A DNA stretch of 40,235 nucleotides, from NCBI GenBank assembly GCA_947450365.1, contig CANFVE010000024.1, forward strand, positions 1 to 40,235, written 5' to 3'. The notes under the pieces were generated by a model, which was not told the origin of the DNA, did no database searches, and saw only the letters and a list, made by a program, of their open reading frames with translations. Origin of the DNA: Cytophagaceae bacterium. GTDB taxonomy: Bacteria; Bacteroidota; Bacteroidia; Cytophagales; Spirosomataceae. Shown here one piece after another: positions 18,992 through 27,556 of this stretch. The position numbers and the translations under genes were made by a program. The first letter of the stretch is position 1, and each line of letters starts with the position of its first letter.

Positions 18992-19777
18992 ATGAAAACC
19001 TCGCTCCTATTGTTTGCCACGTGCATCGGCCTGATGGCCTTTGTATCCCCCAAAAAAGAGCGATGGATTAAATTATTCAACGGGAAAGATTTGAAGAATT
19101 GGACCGTTAAAATTCACCATCATGAAGTAGGTGACAATTATGGAGAAACCTTTCGGGTCAAAGATGGCGTGATCCAGGTGCGTTATGATCAATATGATCA
19201 TTTCAACGAGCGCTATGGGCACCTGTATTTCAATAAACCCTTTTCAAATTACCGCCTTCGCCTCGAATATCGATTCACAGGGATTTGGCGCAAAGATGCT
19301 CCTTCCTACACGGAAATAAATTCCGGCATCATGTTCCACTCGCAGGATCCTAAAACAATGCCGAAGGAACAGGATTGGCCAATTTCAGTCGAAATGCAAT
19401 TTTTAGGCGGCCTAGCCGATGGCAAACCGAGACCCACAGGCAATATGTGTTCGCCGGGAACGAACATCGTGTACCAAGGCCGCATCGATCCCAGGCATTG
19501 CATCAATTCCAGTTCGAAAACCTACACAGGCGACCAGTGGATTCAAGCCGAATTAGTCGTCCTGGGCGATTCCATCGTCAGTCATTACATCAATGGAGAA
19601 AAGGTGTTGGAATATACGAAACCGCAAATTGGCGGCGGCACGGCGAATCGCTACGATCCAGCGATTAAAATCGATGGAAAACCTTTGAAATCAGGCTTTA
19701 TTGCCTTGCAAAGTGAAGGACAGGAAATCGATTTCCGCAACATCGAAATTTTAGAGTTGAAGCCTCCGTTCCATTGA
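18992..19777 (+). CDS. DUF1080 protein (3-keto-glycoside hydrolase/lyase-like)
   Basis: A 261-residue secreted protein with a concanavalin-like DUF1080 domain (PF06439), now known in Bacteroidota to include enzymes that cleave 3-keto-glycosides formed by Gfo/Idh/MocA oxidoreductases. Residues 1-20 form a signal peptide; then WIKLFNGKDLKNW (the usual entry motif), NSGIMFHSQ and a conserved VEMQFLGG segment follow. It is 6 bases from the following barrel gene. Two Gfo/Idh proteins and an epimerase lie 8-16 kb away, which fits the pathway, but a 3-keto substrate is inferred. Confidence 0.85.
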   Translation: MKTSLLLFATCIGLMAFVSPKKERWIKLFNGKDLKNWTVKIHHHEVGDNYGETFRVKDGVIQVRYDQYDHFNERYGHLYFNKPFSNYRLRLEYRFTGIWRKDAPSYTEINSGIMFHSQDPKTMPKEQDWPISVEMQFLGGLADGKPRPTGNMCSPGTNIVYQGRIDPRHCINSSSKTYTGDQWIQAELVVLGDSIVSHYINGEKVLEYTKPQIGGGTANRYDPAIKIDGKPLKSGFIALQSEGQEIDFRNIEILELKPPFH

Positions 19778-19783
19778 TAAGCC

Positions 19784-20848
19784 ATGAAAAAATACGTGCT
19801 TGTCCTGATTTTATTGGTTCATTGGGTCGCTAGCGCCCAACCAAAACCTGCTTTTTATTCCGTCCAAGTAAAAGACCAGGGCAACTGGATCGTTAAAATC
19901 CTCGAACGAAAATCCCAAGAAATAATCCTCGAAGATTTAATCCTAGGTAAAACTACCCTGGCTACCTCTCAAATACGTGATGAAAAAGTGATCCAAGAAG
20001 ACCTATATGTGGAATTAGGTTTGGTCAACGAACGCAGCATCGTAGGTATTTTACAGGATTTCCAATCTACGTCCCTGCAAATTCTCACAGAAAAAACCGG
20101 CCTGCTCGACATTTCGAGAAGTCAAATCAAAAGCATCCAGCGCATCGAAAAGGAACAAATACAAAACGGAAACTATGTATTCCCGAATCCACATCCGACG
20201 CGCTATTTCTTCGGACCTTCTGCCATCCCGCTTAAAAAAGGTGAGAAATATTTCCAAAATGCCTATGTCCTTGCCAATAGTATGCAAGTGGGATTGACAG
20301 ACCATTTGTCGATCGGCGGGGGTGTTGTCATTCCCTTTTTGTTTTTTATCACACCTAAAATTGGGTATCAGGTTTCCGAGAAGGTTCATATTGGCGGCGG
20401 AATATTAGTGGCTAATTCTTTTATTAAGGATTTAAATCTAGGCATCGGTGTCGCATACGGATCTATGACGCTGGGTTCGCGGGAACACAATGTAACGCTT
20501 AATGCGGGTTGGGGCGCGACCAAGCAAAATACCTATGATCCGATGACCTATCAGAGCTCGCGTTCGTGGGGCCTAGCCGACAAACCCATGTTCACCCTCT
20601 CCGGCATGACACGGATATCTAAAAGATGCATGCTCATTACGGAAAATTGGCTTTTCTCGGTCAAAGAATACACCTATGATTCCATCGGAAATATGAATGG
20701 AACGAAAAGCAATAGCAACGGAATCCTATCCGGCGGGGTCCGCGTCATGTGGAAAAAGACTTCCTTAGACGCAGGAATCCTATCACCCATCGGCGGAGGG
20801 GCCCCGGCTATGGGCATCCCCTATTTGGATTATGTGATTAAGTTTTAA
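19784..20848 (+). CDS. exported barrel-like protein of unknown function
   Basis: A 354-residue protein with a signal peptide ending WVASAQ (residue 19). An N-terminal part of about 120 residues consists of short beta-strands (resembling small-barrel folds). A conserved NPHPTRYFFGPSAIPLKKGE segment follows, then a glycine-rich strand series from about residue 165 (SIGGGVVIPF, HIGGGILVANSF) ending in Phe, typical of outer-membrane barrels. I recognise the pattern as a common Bacteroidota hypothetical, with no assigned role. It converges on the metallophosphoesterase gene with a 4-base overlap. Confidence 0.78.
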   Translation: MKKYVLVLILLVHWVASAQPKPAFYSVQVKDQGNWIVKILERKSQEIILEDLILGKTTLATSQIRDEKVIQEDLYVELGLVNERSIVGILQDFQSTSLQILTEKTGLLDISRSQIKSIQRIEKEQIQNGNYVFPNPHPTRYFFGPSAIPLKKGEKYFQNAYVLANSMQVGLTDHLSIGGGVVIPFLFFITPKIGYQVSEKVHIGGGILVANSFIKDLNLGIGVAYGSMTLGSREHNVTLNAGWGATKQNTYDPMTYQSSRSWGLADKPMFTLSGMTRISKRCMLITENWLFSVKEYTYDSIGNMNGTKSNSNGILSGGVRVMWKKTSLDAGILSPIGGGAPAMGIPYLDYVIKF

Positions 20849-21684
20849 GCGGGATAGGTCAATTCGGCTAATTTGTCTGTTGGGTTCATCAAATAGGTAA
20901 TGAGCGTTCCATCGTTCAATAATTCCACCACCCGGAAACCCTTGTGCGGTGTACCCCAGTTTCCCCCCACGTGCGAATCGAATAAAAAGGGAAGATTACC
21001 CACCAGTTGAACCCCATCTTGATCATGCTCATGTCCGTGAAAAACAGCCCGAATATTCGGATAATGTTTAATTAACTCAAAAAAGGCAGGTGTTTCGATG
21101 CCATTTTTTGTCCATTTCGCCTGCGGAATGTGCAAAAATAAAAAGATGTTTTTCGTGTTTTTATGCGCATCCAATTGGCCTTTTAGCCATTCCAAATCCG
21201 GAGATACATATTTTCCGGCCTCAGTGGCAGTATCACCCAATAAGACCAAGGATTTTTTAACTTCCACCTGATGATTCAAGGGGCTACCCCACACCTCCTG
21301 CCAATAATCCGCTGAAACCATATCATGATTGCCTCTAGTCACATAAAACGGCATGGTGAATTGGTCTAATTTTTGTTTGGCCTGCGGCATGAATTGCTTC
21401 TCATTGTGAATGATATCCCCGTTCATGACACAAAAATCAAGTGGATTTTCTTGATGAAAGCCATTGATTTTTTGAATAATCGTATCCATCATCGCCTCAT
21501 AAGGCGTATCGGGCTGGCCATAATGGGCATCAGATGCCACAGCGAAACGTAGGCGAACTTTCTTTTTTAAGGCATTCACATCCTGGGCAGAAAGGGCCTG
21601 AATGTTTCCTCCCAACAAAATCGCAGAGGCAAAAGAGATTTGATGGATAAATTTCCGTCTAGATAAAGCTGGCTGTTTTTTCAT
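20845..21684 (-). CDS. Tat-exported metallophosphoesterase
   Basis: A calcineurin-like phosphoesterase of 279 residues that probably hydrolyses phosphomono- or diesters in the periplasm. The dinuclear metal site can be read in order: ASDAHYG, NGDIIHNE, RGNHD, FLHIPQ and FHGHEHDQ. The N-terminus has a twin-arginine motif (SRRKFIHQ) and a hydrophobic stretch, so Tat export is likely. The start MKKQPALSRR at 21684 gives an ATGA overlap with the upstream gene and is preferred over an in-frame ATG at 21717. It is last in the aldolase-led operon; its link to the glycosidases is unclear. Confidence 0.86.
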   Translation of the reverse strand: MKKQPALSRRKFIHQISFASAILLGGNIQALSAQDVNALKKKVRLRFAVASDAHYGQPDTPYEAMMDTIIQKINGFHQENPLDFCVMNGDIIHNEKQFMPQAKQKLDQFTMPFYVTRGNHDMVSADYWQEVWGSPLNHQVEVKKSLVLLGDTATEAGKYVSPDLEWLKGQLDAHKNTKNIFLFLHIPQAKWTKNGIETPAFFELIKHYPNIRAVFHGHEHDQDGVQLVGNLPFLFDSHVGGNWGTPHKGFRVVELLNDGTLITYLMNPTDKLAELTYPA

Positions 21685-23015
21685 TTTTTTCTTCGTTTTA
21701 ATGCAATCAATGGACAAGTAACACTAGTCATATATACTGGATTTTGTGCGCTTTTCAAGTTAAAACATTCCCATGGAGCGCCAAAACCCTCTCCTTTTCT
21801 AAAATCTCCCTCGCGCAATTCCATGATATATTCTTGAATGAGTTGTTTCGCATAATCGACCCGAGTTTCCGCCATTAGATTAGCCACCCAAGCCACCGGC
21901 GTCCCCCAATAAGCCCCATTTTGATAGCTATCTTTCGCAGCTTCGCTGTATTCCCAGGCCGTTTGCGAACTGAAATCATCCGAACGTAACACATGCCGAA
22001 TATTTCCACGCAAACTCAAATCGCCTTTTTTGTACGCCTCATTCATCGTCCGAGAGGCTTTTTGAACCTGACTCCTAGGTAAAATCCCGAGCCGATGCGC
22101 GAAACTCGTGGCCCACACATCTGGTTGAGCACTTTTTCCAGTGCTTGCTTTGAGGAATCCAGAAGGGAGTTGGAAGCGTTCGGGAATGGCTTTTTTTAGG
22201 CTTTGCGCGAGGCGGAAGTAGGTTTGAGATTTTTGGGGATGGCCGAGCAAACGATGGAGGTCGGTGAGCTGTAATGCCGCTTGGTATTTCAACAAAGACG
22301 AATAACATAAATCCCCCGTCATGTATACCGCATCCCGAAAACCAAAATCCACGCCCCGATTCGCGTCCGTCACTGACACCAATGCACTTTTTTCCGCATG
22401 CGGAACCGAAGCAAAAGCCAGTTCCAACCGATCCATGAGTCGAATGCCAACTACTTTTTCCAGCAAAATATTCTTTTGTCCTTTATGAATGGCCAAATAA
22501 TGAGCCATGTGAATAAAAAAATAAGCATCGCAAAAAGGTGGAAGCATCCCCCAAACAGGTTTTCCTTGATCTGCTGCATCGTAGGTCCCTGGGAAATAAA
22601 TAGGCACTGAATCATCGATCCGGATGTGATCAGCGATAGCCCCTTTCGGAATGTGCGTGCCCCATTTCGTCTGCATTGTTTGATCCGCTTGGGTCTTGGC
22701 GGCCAAAAGAAGCATATGCTTTTGTTCGGAAGCTTTCACAAATCCTGCATCCAAGGACATCGCATAATCCCGAATCCAAAAAGCCGGATAACTGGACCGC
22801 CCACCAGGACGAATCAAGGTCCCGCCGGTCTGATTAGGCCCAAAGTCGTCACTGATTTTTTGACCCGGATAAATCCGAGATGCCTCGGTGACATCCTTAG
22901 CCATTTGTTGCAGAAATAACAAATCCACCTCTGAAATCAGTGATTTAGATTGCGAAAGGGCAGGAAAAAATCCGAGCAGAAAAATGCCAAGGATTAATTG
23001 AGTTTTAAGACCCAT
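21681..23015 (-). CDS. secreted six-hairpin glycosidase-like protein
   Basis: A 444-residue exported protein (signal peptide ending FFPALSQ). The body is helical with repeated aromatic/acidic blocks such as YPAFWIRDYAMSLDAGF, GTYDAADQGKPVWGMLPP, GFRDAVYMTGDLCYSSLLKY and GAYWGTPVAWVANLMAE, the look of an (alpha/alpha)6 toroid used by GH15/GH63/GH78/GH88-type glycosidases. No CAZy family can be assigned by eye. Its gene overlaps the preceding glycosidase-like gene by 22 bases and the following phosphoesterase gene by 4, so it is one transcript. A role in the last step of oligosaccharide breakdown is inference. Confidence 0.75.
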   Translation of the reverse strand: MGLKTQLILGIFLLGFFPALSQSKSLISEVDLLFLQQMAKDVTEASRIYPGQKISDDFGPNQTGGTLIRPGGRSSYPAFWIRDYAMSLDAGFVKASEQKHMLLLAAKTQADQTMQTKWGTHIPKGAIADHIRIDDSVPIYFPGTYDAADQGKPVWGMLPPFCDAYFFIHMAHYLAIHKGQKNILLEKVVGIRLMDRLELAFASVPHAEKSALVSVTDANRGVDFGFRDAVYMTGDLCYSSLLKYQAALQLTDLHRLLGHPQKSQTYFRLAQSLKKAIPERFQLPSGFLKASTGKSAQPDVWATSFAHRLGILPRSQVQKASRTMNEAYKKGDLSLRGNIRHVLRSDDFSSQTAWEYSEAAKDSYQNGAYWGTPVAWVANLMAETRVDYAKQLIQEYIMELREGDFRKGEGFGAPWECFNLKSAQNPVYMTSVTCPLIALKRRKK

Positions 23016-25300
23016 ACATCAAATACCTTAGAATGCTGACGCCAATTCAAATGGGATTCTTCCGGTTCATCAAAGCTGATCGATAATTTCCCATCACTTA
23101 CATATTTTGGACTCAGCGGGAATTCTTTAAACTCCTCGAAACCTTTGGGATAGGCCGTAGGTTCAATCCGCTCGCCATCCACCCGCAAAAGCGCCTCCCC
23201 AAAACCCGATACCCGAATGAGGTATTGGCCGTTAGGATCTAGGTCTGAATAGTCTAATTTGGGGAAATTTTGGTAGAGCTGAGTCGATAAACGCTTCCGA
23301 CTCATTCCATTATTTTCCCATAACACATCTGTCGCATCCTCCGTCCGAGTTTTCACTCGAGGGCCTTTCGACAAATCTGAAATATTGTCATAATAACTAC
23401 CTGGACCCGGATTTTCCCAAGTGGCTAGGATATGTAATCGAGCTAATTTTTGTTCTTCTGAAGGCATTTTTTTGATTTTCTCAAATTCGTCGGCGAGCCA
23501 CCAGCGGTTATTCAGCGGATAATCAATGAAATCCAAAATCGCCCCACGTTCCGCACCGGATGCTTGATATAAGGGCACGCTGGTTTGCATGCCGATCGAC
23601 TTGAAAAGTGACGCGCAATAGTCGACTATTTTTTGACGTAATTCCACATTAATCCGTTTTTGATCGGCTTCATTAACCTTTGCAAGCGCTAATTCCATGG
23701 CCTTTTGGGCGCCTAATTCCTTGGCCTTTGACAAAATCAGATTGGCTGCTTTTTCCAATTGTTGTTCATACGCTTTTCTGCGTTTCACATAGCTATCGTA
23801 ATAGGCGCGCATGACGATTTGTTGCCAACGCCAATTCGCCCCCAGATCACGATTTTTCATCTCCAAATTTTGCCAAAATGCAAATGTCGTCTCAATCGCC
23901 CCATTTTCCTCCACGGGCCCTACCCAGTTGCGCTCCAGGGCCAACACCCCATCCGCCGCCGCTTCCGCTACCGCTGAACCAAAAAAGAAACGGGCATATT
24001 CGACCATCACTTGGCGTACTTCTTTACTTGGATCCCAGGCCATTTGGCTCCAAACAACCTTATTCACATCATCATGTACGCCATCCGAATAGGCCAAAAA
24101 ACCATCGGTCAGCGCCGCATAGCGGTTGTGGACTTTTGCATAATAAAAGGGTTGGGGATTCGAGACTTCCCGACCTTCCGTCAACGCAAAGGCTTGATCC
24201 CAATTTTCAGTTGGATATTGACAACGCACCGTATGCGTCAAATCTGGATAATGCCGATGTTTGTATTGCTTTGGCAAACGGAATCGAGTATTCGCCATGT
24301 CGGGACTGCTCGGTCCGGAAACGACGCCGGTCAACCAATCTGGCCGATTTTTCGTCAGGTACTCATAAAAATAATTCACCTGCGCATCACTGAACCCCTG
24401 CAAGGAAATCCAGATACCGGCTTTGGGATGGGAGATTTTTAATTCCGCGGCGATGGCTTTCAGGAAGGGCATTACGTCCTTGGGATGATTGTCGCCCGGA
24501 TCACCCCCGGGGAAAAATACACCGTCGAGCTGAGGACATTTTTTATAGAATTCGGCATGCTGGCGAACTTCTTCCTTGAATTTCACGGGATCCGACAAAT
24601 CCACATCGCCAGGGGTCCACACCCAATAGTCGAGTCCGTAATCTTGGCAGATTTGGGACATTTTCAAATTCATATCTGCCCGAGGAACCTTCATATGCGG
24701 TCCTGGAGGGCCATCTTGGAAAGGAATATTTTCGATGGCATTTGTTCCGAAAAGGGCTAATTCACGGATGTAGCGTTCATATTGGGTAAAATCCCAAGCA
24801 TCCCAGGAATTGGCAGTGTTTCGATAGCCTAATTGATGCCCGCGCAAGGCATAGGTCGGTGCACTTTGGATCTCATCTTTTTGATCAAACAGGATTTTTT
24901 GTTTGGTCAAATTCGCATGGCGTAAAAACTCACCGATGGCAAATAACACGCCTCGTTCATCCGCGCCAATAAGCCATAGTACATCGCCTTGAAGCATCAT
25001 CGCAAATCCCTCATTTTTCCTTGCCGGGGAATTTGTAAAAATAACAGGTAAAGGATAGCCATCCACCGACTGATCCTTGCTTAAAGCCAAAGCAATATGC
25101 ACCGATTTTCCCGCGTTGACCGGAAGGTTTAGAGAAGTTCGAAGACGAACTTCTTCTTGTAGTACACGGACATAGGTACTTCGTTGCTGCGCCTGAATCG
25201 ACGATGAAACGAGCAATGTCGCTTTACTGAGGTCCATCACTTGAGCGTAGCCAGCGAAAGAAAAAAAGCTGAACAAAAGTAAGAAGCTATATTTTTTCAT
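22994..25300 (-). CDS. large secreted glycoside-hydrolase-like protein (GH67/GH20-type N-domain)
   Basis: A 768-residue exported protein (signal peptide ending FAGYAQ). Residues of about 25-130 resemble the small alpha/beta domain found before the barrel in GH67, GH20 and GH84 enzymes (ends ADERGVLFAIGEFLR). Next comes a barrel-like part with ALRGHQLGYRNTANSWD, FGTNAIENIPF, DYWVWTPGDVDLSD and GVFFPGGDPGDNHPKD. The last ~150 residues look like a beta-sandwich carbohydrate-binding domain. Asp and Glu residues suitable for catalysis are abundant, but no family signature is decisive; an alpha-glucuronidase-like role is only a guess. It lies 12 bases after the aldolase gene and overlaps the six-hairpin gene. 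Confidence 0.75.
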   Translation of the reverse strand: MKKYSFLLLFSFFSFAGYAQVMDLSKATLLVSSSIQAQQRSTYVRVLQEEVRLRTSLNLPVNAGKSVHIALALSKDQSVDGYPLPVIFTNSPARKNEGFAMMLQGDVLWLIGADERGVLFAIGEFLRHANLTKQKILFDQKDEIQSAPTYALRGHQLGYRNTANSWDAWDFTQYERYIRELALFGTNAIENIPFQDGPPGPHMKVPRADMNLKMSQICQDYGLDYWVWTPGDVDLSDPVKFKEEVRQHAEFYKKCPQLDGVFFPGGDPGDNHPKDVMPFLKAIAAELKISHPKAGIWISLQGFSDAQVNYFYEYLTKNRPDWLTGVVSGPSSPDMANTRFRLPKQYKHRHYPDLTHTVRCQYPTENWDQAFALTEGREVSNPQPFYYAKVHNRYAALTDGFLAYSDGVHDDVNKVVWSQMAWDPSKEVRQVMVEYARFFFGSAVAEAAADGVLALERNWVGPVEENGAIETTFAFWQNLEMKNRDLGANWRWQQIVMRAYYDSYVKRRKAYEQQLEKAANLILSKAKELGAQKAMELALAKVNEADQKRINVELRQKIVDYCASLFKSIGMQTSVPLYQASGAERGAILDFIDYPLNNRWWLADEFEKIKKMPSEEQKLARLHILATWENPGPGSYYDNISDLSKGPRVKTRTEDATDVLWENNGMSRKRLSTQLYQNFPKLDYSDLDPNGQYLIRVSGFGEALLRVDGERIEPTAYPKGFEEFKEFPLSPKYVSDGKLSISFDEPEESHLNWRQHSKVFDVWVLKLN

Positions 25301-25312
25301 GTTGGAAATAGA

Positions 25313-26146
25313 TTAGATGCTTTCTTGACTCGTAGACGTGTTTTCGGATTGCCCGAGGGAATTTTTGATGCGATTAAAGTCTTGCTGGGCTTTGTCGGCG
25401 GAGAAAAACATATCGGAACAATGCAGGATGATATTCGCGCCATGTTGCGCCCAATCCATCGACAACTCCACGCTATTGCGAAAACCTGTATGTCCGCCCG
25501 CAGCAATTCCTTGGGCTCGGGTACGCTGAATAATACCTCGACTCAAGGCTAAAAATTCCTTCGAAACGTATTTTTCAGGCATCTCATGGGAAGTCGACAA
25601 ATCATGTGGCCCTAACACAATCCCATCTACACCCGGCCCATCCAGCGAAGGAATGGATAAAAAGGCATCTAAATTTTTAACGCCTTCGGGACTTTCAATA
25701 TTGATTAACAAGGAGTTATGTCGATTATGAGACAATACGTAAGCTTGCATTTCGGCGGACAATGTCTCATCTCCGTGTAGGATTCGCTGTAATTTTTTAC
25801 CCTTTAAAGGTCGGTATTTAACGGCTCCGACCAAAGCCAACACATCCTCTACCTCTTCTACGTAGGGGACAAGGACTGAACAGGCGCCGGCGTCGAGGGC
25901 TTGGGTGGCCAAAAAGGGACTTGGTTCTAAGATTCGAACGACGGGGTTTATGCCAGCGGCTTTAAAGGCCCGACACATCCAACTCAGCGTTTCCGGATTA
26001 TAGGCGACATGTTCCGCGCAAAAAAATACAAAATCCAATCCCAAGCTTAGGACCGAATCGAACATTTTAGGAGACGTGGAGGTGATCAGCGTACCATAAA
26101 CCCGATTGCCCGCACGCAAGGCATGCCGAAAGTCCTGACCGACCAT
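25313..26146 (-). CDS. HpcH/HpaI family class II aldolase
   Basis: A cytosolic metal-dependent aldolase (277 residues) of the 2-keto-3-deoxy-sugar-acid/4-hydroxy-2-oxoacid type: it cleaves or condenses pyruvate and an aldehyde. The family pattern is present: base region FFCAEHVAYN, substrate Arg in PVVRILEP, and metal ligands Glu in INIESPEGVKN and Asp in LGPHDLSTS. It is the only non-exported protein of its four-gene operon, so it may process the sugar acids released by the exported enzymes. The promoter/operator region is at 26182-26221; the leader is about 40 bases long and holds the repeat at 26158-26173. Confidence 0.88.
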   Translation of the reverse strand: MVGQDFRHALRAGNRVYGTLITSTSPKMFDSVLSLGLDFVFFCAEHVAYNPETLSWMCRAFKAAGINPVVRILEPSPFLATQALDAGACSVLVPYVEEVEDVLALVGAVKYRPLKGKKLQRILHGDETLSAEMQAYVLSHNRHNSLLINIESPEGVKNLDAFLSIPSLDGPGVDGIVLGPHDLSTSHEMPEKYVSKEFLALSRGIIQRTRAQGIAAGGHTGFRNSVELSMDWAQHGANIILHCSDMFFSADKAQQDFNRIKNSLGQSENTSTSQESI

Positions 26147-26157
26147 AGTGTATTTTG

Positions 26158-26173
26158 ATTAAATAGGTTTAAT
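26158..26173. repeat. inverted repeat ATTAAATAGGTTTAAT in the aldolase leader
   Basis: Perfect 6-base arms around TAGG, 11 bases ahead of the aldolase ATG. It shares the 14-mer TGATTAAATAGGTT with 33871-33884, upstream of the PVC-type cytochrome gene, at nearly the same distance from the start codon. Confidence 0.6.
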
Positions 26174-26181
26174 ATTCAATG

Positions 26182-26216
26182 AATTAGCTCAAAGCTAGTT
26201 AAAATTAGCTAATTTT
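26182..26216. promoter_or_regulatory. operator-like double dyad between aldolase and helicase genes
   Basis: AATTAGCT-CAA-AGCTAGTT (26182-26200, one mismatch) is followed directly by a perfect 16-base palindrome AAAATTAGCTAATTTT (26201-26216). Both are built from the half-site AATTAGCT. They cover the -7 box and spacer of the minus-strand promoter, a position typical for a repressor site. No candidate regulator gene is nearby. Confidence 0.6.
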
Positions 26217-26221
26217 ATAAA
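26190..26221 (-). promoter_or_regulatory. promoter of the aldolase operon
   Basis: On the minus strand TTTA (26218-26221), a 20-base spacer and TAGCTTTG (26190-26197) give a perfect -7 box and a one-mismatch -33 element. Expected start near 26186, about 40 bases before the ATG. Confidence 0.65.
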
Positions 26222-26241
26222 ATTCATTTATACAATTTATT

Positions 26242-27468
26242 TTGACATTCAAAGAACTCGGATTAACGGATACTTTATTAGCGGGCATCGACTCGATGGG
26301 CTTCAAACAAGCCACACCGGTGCAGGAACAAGTCATCCAACCCATATTAGCAGGTCGCGACATCATCGCCTCCGCTCAAACTGGAACTGGTAAAACGGGC
26401 GCATTTTTATTGCCCATCATTCATAAACTCATCACGGAACCCCATGATGAGAATAAAATCAATGCCCTAATCATCGTTCCTACCCGGGAATTAGCCATTC
26501 AGATAGCTGATAACATGGAAGGCCTCGGCTATTTCACAAACGTTTCCTGCATCGCCGTATACGGGGGTGGGGATGGAAATTCTTTCACCACCGAAAAAAC
26601 AGCTCTCACGAGTGGTGTAGACATGGTGGTTTGTACGCCGGGTCGGATGATTGCCCATTTAAACATGGGCTATGTGAACTTGAAAGAGGTGAAATATTTG
26701 GTCTTGGATGAGGCAGATCGGATGCTCGACATGGGATTCCAGGATGAGCTCATGAAAATTATTTCATTCCTAGCTCCTGAGCGCCAAAACCTGCTTTTTT
26801 CAGCCACCATGCCCCATAAAATGCGGGAGTTGGCTCGAAAATTATTGAATGAACCGGTCGAAATTAACATTGCGGTTTCGAAACCGCCAGAGCAAATCGT
26901 GCAAAAGGCCTTTGTGGTATTTGAAAACCAAAAGGCGCCTTTGATTAAGTATTTATTGAAACTGAAAGACTATACCCGCGTGATTATTTTTTGCTCGAAA
27001 AAGCAGAATGTCAAGCAGTTAGCCGCTGAATTAAAAAGGGCAAGGTTTAAGGTCGAAGAGATCCATTCGGACCTCCTTCAAGACCAGCGGGAAAAAGTCA
27101 TGCAGGATTTTCGAAATAAAAATTTAACGATTTTGGTGGCAACGGATATTTTGAGCCGGGGCATCGATATCGACGAAATCGAATTAGTCATTAATTATGA
27201 CGTGCCTAATGACGGGGAGGATTACATCCACCGGATCGGTCGGACAGCCCGCGCGCAAAGCCAAGGAACAGCCTATACGTTTATCAGTCCGATGGAGCAA
27301 CGGAAATTTGCCACCATCGAAACGCTTTTAGAAAAAGAAGTTGAAAAAGCCGAAGTACCCGCGGAATTCGGCGAGGTTCCTAGCTATAATCCTGCCACCT
27401 CTCCCAAATCCGAAGGCAAAGGAAAACCCTTCAAAAACGGGAAGAAATTTTGGAAAAAAAAGCCGTAG
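26242..27468 (+). CDS. DEAD-box ATP-dependent RNA helicase (RhlE-like)
   Basis: A 408-residue cytosolic RNA helicase, probably acting in ribosome assembly or RNA turnover. All superfamily-2 motifs are present: Q motif (FKQATPVQEQVI), AQTGTGKT, PTRELA, TPGR, DEAD, SAT, SRGIDID and HRIGRTAR. A short basic tail (GKPFKNGKKFWKKKP) may bind RNA. The start is TTG at 26242: no in-frame ATG lies between it and the stop at 26218-26220, and MTFKELGL is the usual family N-terminus. It is divergent from the aldolase operon and ends in a strong terminator. Confidence 0.95.
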   Translation: MTFKELGLTDTLLAGIDSMGFKQATPVQEQVIQPILAGRDIIASAQTGTGKTGAFLLPIIHKLITEPHDENKINALIIVPTRELAIQIADNMEGLGYFTNVSCIAVYGGGDGNSFTTEKTALTSGVDMVVCTPGRMIAHLNMGYVNLKEVKYLVLDEADRMLDMGFQDELMKIISFLAPERQNLLFSATMPHKMRELARKLLNEPVEINIAVSKPPEQIVQKAFVVFENQKAPLIKYLLKLKDYTRVIIFCSKKQNVKQLAAELKRARFKVEEIHSDLLQDQREKVMQDFRNKNLTILVATDILSRGIDIDEIELVINYDVPNDGEDYIHRIGRTARAQSQGTAYTFISPMEQRKFATIETLLEKEVEKAEVPAEFGEVPSYNPATSPKSEGKGKPFKNGKKFWKKKP

Positions 27469-27500
27469 TTTCTGCTGGTTAGACCTTCTTTCTGAGCCAA

Positions 27501-27536
27501 AAAAGAAAGCACGAATCTCTTCGTGCTTTCTTTTTT
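27501..27536. terminator. strong two-way intrinsic terminator
   Basis: GAAAGCACGAA (27505-27515), loop TCTC and TTCGTGCTTTC (27520-27530) form an 11-bp stem flanked by A4 and T6. It serves the helicase gene on the plus strand and the GH109-type gene on the minus strand. Confidence 0.92.
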
Positions 27537-27556
27537 GTCCCTGCATATAGGTCCAT

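Noticed and set aside
22075..22308. Minus-strand open frame inside the six-hairpin protein gene
   Set aside because: An out-of-frame shadow of the larger, signal-peptide-bearing frame.
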